DNA of 64,000 nucleotides, taken from VFMC01 sp046331225. GTDB taxonomy: Bacteria > Actinomycetota > Acidimicrobiia > Acidimicrobiales > Ilumatobacteraceae. Position 1 is the first letter of the stretch. Every line of letters begins with the position of its first letter. The stretch lies in NCBI GenBank assembly GCA_046331225.1, contig JAXLRF010000008.1:62001-126000 (forward strand), written 5' to 3'. Under the pieces are notes generated by a model that saw only the letters and a program-made list of their open reading frames with translations, made no database searches and was not told where the DNA came from. This document shows, one piece after another, positions 59,487-64,000 of this stretch. Position numbers and translations under genes: made by a program.

Positions 59487-60263
59487 TCAGACGGGTCGCG
59501 ACACGAACGCCTCGAGGCGCGTGATGACCTGCATCGGCTGCTGCAGATGCGCTGCGTGGCCGGCGTCGTGGATCGTCGCGAACGAACCCTGGGGTGCCGA
59601 GGCGGCCATCCGCTCGGCGATCGGCACGAACTTCGCGTCACGCTCGCCGGCCATCGCCAGCACCGGCATCGCCAGCTCGACCAGACGCTCCCACAGCGGC
59701 ACCTGCGTGCCCGTGCCACACAGGCGCAGGCTGGCGGCCAGCCCCTCGGGCGTGTTGCGGCGGCGATCGGCGCGCTCGGCGTCGTCGAGCACCAACCCGT
59801 CGAACAGCGGTTGCGCGCTCCACTCGTCGAGGAACGTGTCGAGGCCCACGTCGAGCAGGTGCAGCGCGAGCCGCTCGTCGGCAGCGCGACGTGCCGCTCG
59901 CTCGTCGTCGTCGACGATGCCGGGTGTGGCACCGAGCAGCGCGAGCCGATCCGTGACGTGGGGATACATCAGCCCGAGGTGCAGGCAGACCCGACCGCCC
60001 AGGCTGTAGCCGACGTACGTGCCTTGGCCGGCGGTGGCGGCGAGCAGGTCGGCGGTGCGACGCAGATCGGCACGCAGCGCACCGCTGTCGCCGTGACCCG
60101 GCAGGTCGACCAGCACCACCTCGTGACCTCGGACGGCGAAGTGCTCGGCGACGGCACGCCACGAACGCGACGTCTGGGTGAAGCCGTGCACGAACACCAG
60201 GCGAGGTCCCGACCCGCGACGCACGGCGGCGAGGGGACCGGCCAGCGGTCGCCAGTCAGGCAT
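59487..60263 (-). CDS. menH: Alpha/beta hydrolase, probable MenH (SHCHC synthase)
   Basis: 258 aa. RLVFVHGFTQTSRSW (oxyanion HGF), VDLPGHGDSG, GYSLGGRVCLHLGL (nucleophile Ser), acid Asp in GERDAKFVP and catalytic His in IHDAGHAAHLQQP. The GxSxGGR and LPGHG patterns match MenH proteins, and the neighbours menA, menE and menD support it. ATG at 60263 overlaps the end of the FrnE-like gene by 8 bases. Confidence 0.85.
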   Translation of the reverse strand: MPDWRPLAGPLAAVRRGSGPRLVFVHGFTQTSRSWRAVAEHFAVRGHEVVLVDLPGHGDSGALRADLRRTADLLAATAGQGTYVGYSLGGRVCLHLGLMYPHVTDRLALLGATPGIVDDDERAARRAADERLALHLLDVGLDTFLDEWSAQPLFDGLVLDDAERADRRRNTPEGLAASLRLCGTGTQVPLWERLVELAMPVLAMAGERDAKFVPIAERMAASAPQGSFATIHDAGHAAHLQQPMQVITRLEAFVSRPV

Positions 60264-60966
60264 CGGCACCGGGATCGGCTGCCGGGCCGGTGTCCGCCTC
60301 GCGCAGCTTGTCGGCGAGGCGGCGCAGGACGGTGACGAACGTGTCGCTCTCCTGCGCACCCGGCACCATCCAGCCCTGCCCGTTGGGCCCGGCGAACACG
60401 AAGGTGGGCACCGCGGTGATCTCGCTCTCGGCCGCCACCCGCAACCACTGCTGCACTTCGGCCGCGCCCGCACCGCTCTCGAGGAACCCGAGCACCTCGT
60501 CACGGTCGAGCCCCACCTCGGATGCCAACGTCGCCAGCACCTCGGGGTCGCCCACGTCGAGGCCGTCCTCGAAGTAGGCCTGGAGCAGACGTGCCTTCAG
60601 TTCGTGCTGATGGCCGGTCTGCTCGGTGACGAGCAGAAGCCGATGGGCGAGCAGGGTGTTGGCCCGCAGTGCCCGCTCCATGTGGAACTCGATGCCTTCC
60701 GATGCTGCGATGTCGGTGACGTGCTGGATGATCTGGGCCGCTCGTTCGGGGCCGCCGAACTTCTTCGCGTACGCGTCGGCCACCGGCGTCGCCTTGCCCG
60801 GCGAGGCGGTCGGATCGAGCTGGTACGGCCGATAGACGGCCCGCACCTCGATGTCGTCACCTTCGTCGTGCAGGCGCTGCACGGCGTTCTCGAACCGTCG
60901 CTTGCCGATGTAGCACCACGGGCACACGACGTCGGACCAGATCTCCACCTCGAGCACGGTTGTCAC
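60256..60966 (-). CDS. DsbA-family (FrnE-like) thiol oxidoreductase
   Basis: 236 aa. CPWC near residues 15-18 in VEIWSDVVCPWCYIGKRRFE, a large helical insertion, and the cis-Pro strand SEITAVPTFVF, the FrnE/2-hydroxychromene isomerase-like layout. No signal peptide, so cytoplasmic. Some relatives act in polyketide synthesis or stress response; the function here is unknown. GTG start at 60966, preceded at 6 bases by TAGTGT on the minus strand. Divergent from menD and overlapping menH. Confidence 0.9.
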   Translation of the reverse strand: MTTVLEVEIWSDVVCPWCYIGKRRFENAVQRLHDEGDDIEVRAVYRPYQLDPTASPGKATPVADAYAKKFGGPERAAQIIQHVTDIAASEGIEFHMERALRANTLLAHRLLLVTEQTGHQHELKARLLQAYFEDGLDVGDPEVLATLASEVGLDRDEVLGFLESGAGAAEVQQWLRVAAESEITAVPTFVFAGPNGQGWMVPGAQESDTFVTVLRRLADKLREADTGPAADPGADA

Positions 60967-60972
60967 GCCTTC

Positions 60973-60978
60973 ACACTA
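60973..60978 (-). promoter_or_regulatory. -10 element TAGTGT, leaderless type
   Basis: Minus-strand TAGTGT ends 6 bases before the GTG at 60966. Confidence 0.5.
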
Positions 60979-61031
60979 CGTGTCACGCCCGTCACCCGGG
61001 CTCGGTGGACGGTGCGACCGGTCACCCGCCG

Positions 61032-61037
61032 TATCGT
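61032..61037 (+). promoter_or_regulatory. -10 element TATCGT of menD, leaderless type
   Basis: TATCGT ends 7 bases before the GTG at 61045. Confidence 0.5.
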
Positions 61038-61044
61038 GCGAGGC

Positions 61045-62751
61045 GTGTCCGTCGTCGATCGTGCCCGATCCCACGCCCCGCAGGACGTGCAGGCCAGGTT
61101 CTGCGCCACGTTGGTCGACCAGTGGGTGCGCGACGGCGTGACGGTCGCGATGGTGGCGCCGGGCTCGCGCAGCACCCCGATGGCCCTCGCGATGGCGGCC
61201 TGCCCCGATCTGCACGTCGAGGTGTTCCACGACGAGCGCTCGGCCGCGTTCGCCGCGCTCGGCGCCGGTCTCGCGAGCGGGATGCCGGCGCTGCTGCTGT
61301 GCACGAGTGGCACGGCTGCCACCCACTTCGCCGGTGCGGTGGTCGAGGCCGGGCTGAGCGACGTGCCGATGCTCGTGCTGACGGCCGATCGGCCCCCCGA
61401 ACTGCGCGACGTCGGCGCGCCGCAGACCATCGACCAGACGAAGTTGTACGGCGATGCGGTCCGCTGGTTCCACGACCCGGGTGTGCCCGTGGCCGACACC
61501 GAGCGAACGTGGCGATCGCTGTCCCGTCATGCGCTCAGCCGCACCCTCGGCGTGCGTCGGGGGCCGGTGCACGTCAACCTGCCCTTCCGTGAGCCGCTCG
61601 TCGGTGATGCCGGCGAGCTCGCGGACGGCACGCTCGGGCGGCTGGTGGTCGATCAGCCGTCGGTGCGCATCGGCACGCTCGCGATGCAGCTCGACCGCGA
61701 GCGCGGGGTGATCGTCGCCGGACGGGGCGTCGACGACCCCGCGGCCGTGGGGGCCTTGTCCGAGGCGACCGGCTGGCCGGTTCTGGCCGATCCCCGGTCG
61801 GGGTGCCGGGGCATCAGCGGCGCGGTCACCGCCTTCGACTCGCTGTTGCGCCACGAGGGGTTCGCCGACTCGCACCTGCCCGAGGTCGTCGTCCACCTCG
61901 GCGAGCCGCCGGCGTCGAAGGTGCTCGCCACGTGGCTGTCGAGCTCGGGCGCGGTGCAGGTGCGCGTCACCGCGACCGACACCTGGATCGATCCTGCGCA
62001 CACGACGACCCACCGGGTCGTCGCCCCGCTCGGCGAGTTCTGCAAGCGCCTCGCGGGCGAGCTGCGAGGCGCGGGTGGCAGCGACTGGGTGCAGCGTTGG
62101 AGCCATGTGTCGGCGATCGCCGATCGCGAGCTGGCCGGTGCGCTCGACGGCGACGCCGGCAGCGACACCGGAGCGCTCACCGAACCGCTCGTCGCCCGCG
62201 TGGTGTCACGGCTCGACGATCACGTGGTGGTCGCGTCGTCGATGCCGGTGCGCGACCTCGAGTGGTTCGGTGCGCCCGACCAGCGGGCGACGGTGTGGTC
62301 GAACCGCGGTGCGAACGGCATCGACGGCACGGTCGCCACGGCGATCGGTGTCGCCACCGTGTCGGGCCGTCGGGCGACGGTGCTGGTGGGCGACGTCGCG
62401 CTGCTGCACGACGCGTCCTCGCTCACCGCGCTCGCCCGCCGTCGGGCCGAGGTGCGCGTGGTGGTGGTCGACAACGACGGCGGCGGCATCTTCTCGTTCC
62501 TGCCGCAGGCGTCGGCACTGCCCGGCGAGCGGTTCGAGCTGTTGTTCGGCACCCCGCACGGCACGGACGTGGTGGCGCTCGCTGCGGCCCACGGGTTGCG
62601 GGCGCGCACGGTGGCCACGCGGGCCGAGCTCGAGGCCGCGCTCGCCGAGCCCGGGTCGCAGCTGATCCGGATCGCGAGCGATCGTGCCGCCAACGTGGCC
62701 GAGCACGCCCGCCTGCACGCCGCCGTCACCAGCGCGCTGCGTCCCGACTGA
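61045..62751 (+). CDS. menD: SEPHCHC synthase (MenD)
   Basis: 568 aa. Thiamine-diphosphate enzyme: N-terminal VAPGSRSTPMALA and DERSAAFAALG (catalytic Glu region), LCTSGTAATHF, LTADRPPELRDVGAPQTIDQ, and the C-terminal diphosphate-binding GDVALLHD...VVVDNDGGGIFSFLPQ. Joins isochorismate and 2-oxoglutarate in menaquinone synthesis. GTG at 61045 chosen from the -10; an in-frame GTG at 61036 overlaps that -10. The stop is followed by a tandem repeat element. menF, menB and menC are not adjacent. Confidence 0.95.
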   Translation: MSVVDRARSHAPQDVQARFCATLVDQWVRDGVTVAMVAPGSRSTPMALAMAACPDLHVEVFHDERSAAFAALGAGLASGMPALLLCTSGTAATHFAGAVVEAGLSDVPMLVLTADRPPELRDVGAPQTIDQTKLYGDAVRWFHDPGVPVADTERTWRSLSRHALSRTLGVRRGPVHVNLPFREPLVGDAGELADGTLGRLVVDQPSVRIGTLAMQLDRERGVIVAGRGVDDPAAVGALSEATGWPVLADPRSGCRGISGAVTAFDSLLRHEGFADSHLPEVVVHLGEPPASKVLATWLSSSGAVQVRVTATDTWIDPAHTTTHRVVAPLGEFCKRLAGELRGAGGSDWVQRWSHVSAIADRELAGALDGDAGSDTGALTEPLVARVVSRLDDHVVVASSMPVRDLEWFGAPDQRATVWSNRGANGIDGTVATAIGVATVSGRRATVLVGDVALLHDASSLTALARRRAEVRVVVVDNDGGGIFSFLPQASALPGERFELLFGTPHGTDVVALAAAHGLRARTVATRAELEAALAEPGSQLIRIASDRAANVAEHARLHAAVTSALRPD

Positions 62752-62762
62752 CCGACCGGTCC

Positions 62763-62879
62763 GCGGGACCGATGTGCCCGTGCTGGGCGTTCCCGTCCCG
62801 GGGTGCGGATTCGGGCGTGTCGAGGCGGGACGGATGTGCCCGTGCTGGGCGTTCCCGTCCCGGGGTGCGGATTCGGGCG
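62763..62879. repeat. Tandem 62-base-period palindromic element, locus C
   Basis: A 47-base core at 62771-62817 is repeated exactly at 62833-62879, and GCGGGAC precedes both (62763 and 62825), again 62 bases apart. CGGGAC can pair with GTCCCG (62795-62800). It fills the gap between menD and the converging anti-sigma-like gene and begins 12 bases after the menD stop. Confidence 0.85.
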
Positions 62880-62881
62880 GG

Positions 62882-63550
62882 TCAGGCGCCGAAGGCGGCG
62901 TCCCACTGGGCTTCGTACTCGGGGGTCGCCAAGCCGCTCATCCCGCAACTGGTCACCACACCGTCCGACACGCTGACCAGGTAGCGCTGGCCGGTGACGA
63001 AGTCGACGCCGTCGAGCGCAGCGGTGAAGCCGGACGGCACGGTCAGCTCCACCACGTCGGTCGCGTCACCGCGGTACCAGCGGTCGGTCTCGATGCGGAC
63101 GATGTTCGTGCCGGCCTCGTCGGTGGTGATGTCGGTGACGGTGCCGCCGAACGCCACGGGCACGGCGGCGAGCAACGACGGGTCGAACGGCAGGCACATC
63201 TGTGTGAGCGGATCGCTCGACGCCAGGCTGAACGTGCTGGTGGTCACCGGTCCGTCGCCACCGCGGACGGCCACGAACGCGATCGCCGCGACCGCTGCGG
63301 CAGCGGCGCCGGCGAAGGTGACCATCCAGCGGCGGCCGACGGTGCGTCGCATCGCGACGACGGTCGACTCGTGCGCGGGTGCCGCGTGATCGGCGTTCGT
63401 GTGCAGGTCGGTGTGATCGGGGGTCGAGATGGGGGTGGACATGATCGTCTCCAGGAGTGCTCGTGCCCGGTCGCTGGTGACCGGGTCGGTGGGCACGCCC
63501 GCCTCGGGATCGAGGGCGATCAGGCGATCGCGCAGGACGTCGTCGTTCAT
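62882..63550 (-). CDS. Membrane protein, probable anti-sigma factor
   Basis: 222 aa; family not firmly recognised. Cytoplasmic N-terminus of about 75 residues (MNDDVLRDRLIALDPEAGVPTDPVTSDRARALLETIM), one membrane helix (RWMVTFAGAAAAAVAAIAFVAV) and an outer domain of about 125 residues with two or three cysteines (MCLPFD, SCGMSG). The ATG overlaps the stop of the ECF sigma gene (ATGA), the standard sigma/anti-sigma layout; no HxxxCxxC zinc motif. The N-terminal LDPEAGxPTDPVTSDRARALLE pattern is common in actinobacterial membrane proteins next to sigma genes. Confidence 0.75.
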   Translation of the reverse strand: MNDDVLRDRLIALDPEAGVPTDPVTSDRARALLETIMSTPISTPDHTDLHTNADHAAPAHESTVVAMRRTVGRRWMVTFAGAAAAAVAAIAFVAVRGGDGPVTTSTFSLASSDPLTQMCLPFDPSLLAAVPVAFGGTVTDITTDEAGTNIVRIETDRWYRGDATDVVELTVPSGFTAALDGVDFVTGQRYLVSVSDGVVTSCGMSGLATPEYEAQWDAAFGA

Positions 63551-64000
63551 CGCTCCTCCTGTTCCGTGCGTGGTTCGTGCTCACCGGCGTCGTGTCCGAT
63601 GCCCGGTGGTTCCTGTCGCGAGACCGATGTGTCGTTCGTCTCGAGCCGCACGGCGAGGCGCTGCTTGGCCCGGTGCAGGCGGAGGCTCACCGCGTTGGGC
63701 GTGAGGCCCGTGACGACGGCGATCTCGCGAGGTGCCATGCCCTCCCAGGCCCAGAGCAGCACGACCTCGCGGTCGGTCTCGGGCAGCTCGGCGACGGCGT
63801 CGCGGAGGTCGACGTCGGGCTCGACCGGGGTGGTGGACTGCTGGGGTTGCGCGGCGAGCCGCTCGCCGACCGCTGCCTGACGGCGGGCACCGCGTCGGTC
63901 GTTGGCGAGGCACCGACGGGCCACACCGAGGGTCCAGGCGACGGTCGCGTCGGTCGGGATCTCGTCGAGCCGTCGCCAGCAGACGAACAGCGTGTCGGCC
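63547..64000 (-). CDS. ECF sigma factor, C-terminal part (5' end outside window)
   Basis: Frame continues past the window edge; about 150 residues visible. The part nearest the edge (ADTLFVCWRRLDEIPTDATVAWTLGVARRCLANDRRG) is sigma region 2, and AVAELPETDREVVLLWAWEGMAPREIAVVTGLTPNAVSLRLHRAKQRLAVRL is region 4. The internal GTG at 63924 is not the true start because the upstream codons are sigma-like. Overlaps the anti-sigma-like gene by 4 bases. Confidence 0.88.
   Translation of the reverse strand, partial: ADTLFVCWRRLDEIPTDATVAWTLGVARRCLANDRRGARRQAAVGERLAAQPQQSTTPVEPDVDLRDAVAELPETDREVVLLWAWEGMAPREIAVVTGLTPNAVSLRLHRAKQRLAVRLETNDTSVSRQEPPGIGHDAGEHEPRTEQEER

Overview
The window is dense, high-GC DNA with many GTG starts, 4-base stop/start overlaps (ATGA, GTGA) and no non-coding gap above about 300 bases. 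Gene content (OxyR with AhpF and AhpC, menaquinone genes, ECF sigma/anti-sigma pairs, lipoproteins with Thr/Pro-rich linkers, tandem acyl-CoA dehydrogenases) fits an aerobic free-living actinobacterium. The style suggests an Acidimicrobiia/Ilumatobacter-like genome, but that is an inference: there is no rRNA or other phylogenetic marker here. No tRNA, CRISPR array, intact insertion sequence or prophage was seen.

Bases 1-16097 form a peptide and amino-acid block. Six plus-strand genes (asparaginase-like C-terminus, two S12 serine hydrolases, an M20 metallohydrolase, a COG3375-type GNAT acyltransferase, an OSBS/N-acylamino-acid racemase) are chained by five consecutive 4-base overlaps and followed by a TetR regulator. 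The opposite strand carries an oligopeptide ABC importer (binding protein plus two permeases, no ATPase). A third S12 hydrolase then diverges from a class-V aminotransferase and a PepN-type M1 aminopeptidase. Acyltransferase + N-acyl racemase + M20 deacylase is the gene set of the known irreversible D- to L-amino-acid conversion route. With S12 enzymes and a peptide importer the block looks like a D-peptide/D-amino-acid salvage system. A 15-base palindrome, TTGCACnnnGTACAA, lies in both minus-strand promoter regions and also at the divergent plus-strand promoter.

Bases 16161-28946 hold a PhyH oxygenase, a small membrane protein, a LysM lipoprotein, oxyR-ahpF-ahpC, a DUF454-SDR-TauE run, an ECF sigma factor between two proteins sharing one C-terminal domain, a dinB with a perfect LexA box, and a methyltransferase. 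Bases 29067-36624 hold two acyl-CoA dehydrogenases, a histidine kinase without a partner, an HAPMO-like Baeyer-Villiger monooxygenase and an FAD-linked 2-hydroxyacid dehydrogenase. Bases 36682-43278 hold a NEW3-domain surface protein with an ABC exporter, a two-component pair, and an APH-type kinase with a zinc ribbon on a polyproline linker. Bases 43299-51409 hold an acyltransferase-3, a TmpA/TmpB-like oxygenase pair, a secreted M23-like lipoprotein, a homocysteine methyltransferase and a GGDEF-EAL protein. Bases 51612-55196 hold phoH-ybeY-corC behind a 17-codon upstream ORF. Bases 55241-62751 hold MFS, SDR, menE, menA, menH, frnE and menD. The window ends in an ECF sigma/anti-sigma pair.

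Three sequence-level patterns cut across genes: (1) tandem pairs of a palindromic element with the same 62-base period just after three stop codons; (2) a second palindromic intergenic family of about 58 bases in three copies; (3) a TANNNT hexamer ending 6-9 bases before the start codon of at least 17 genes, which indicates widespread leaderless transcription.
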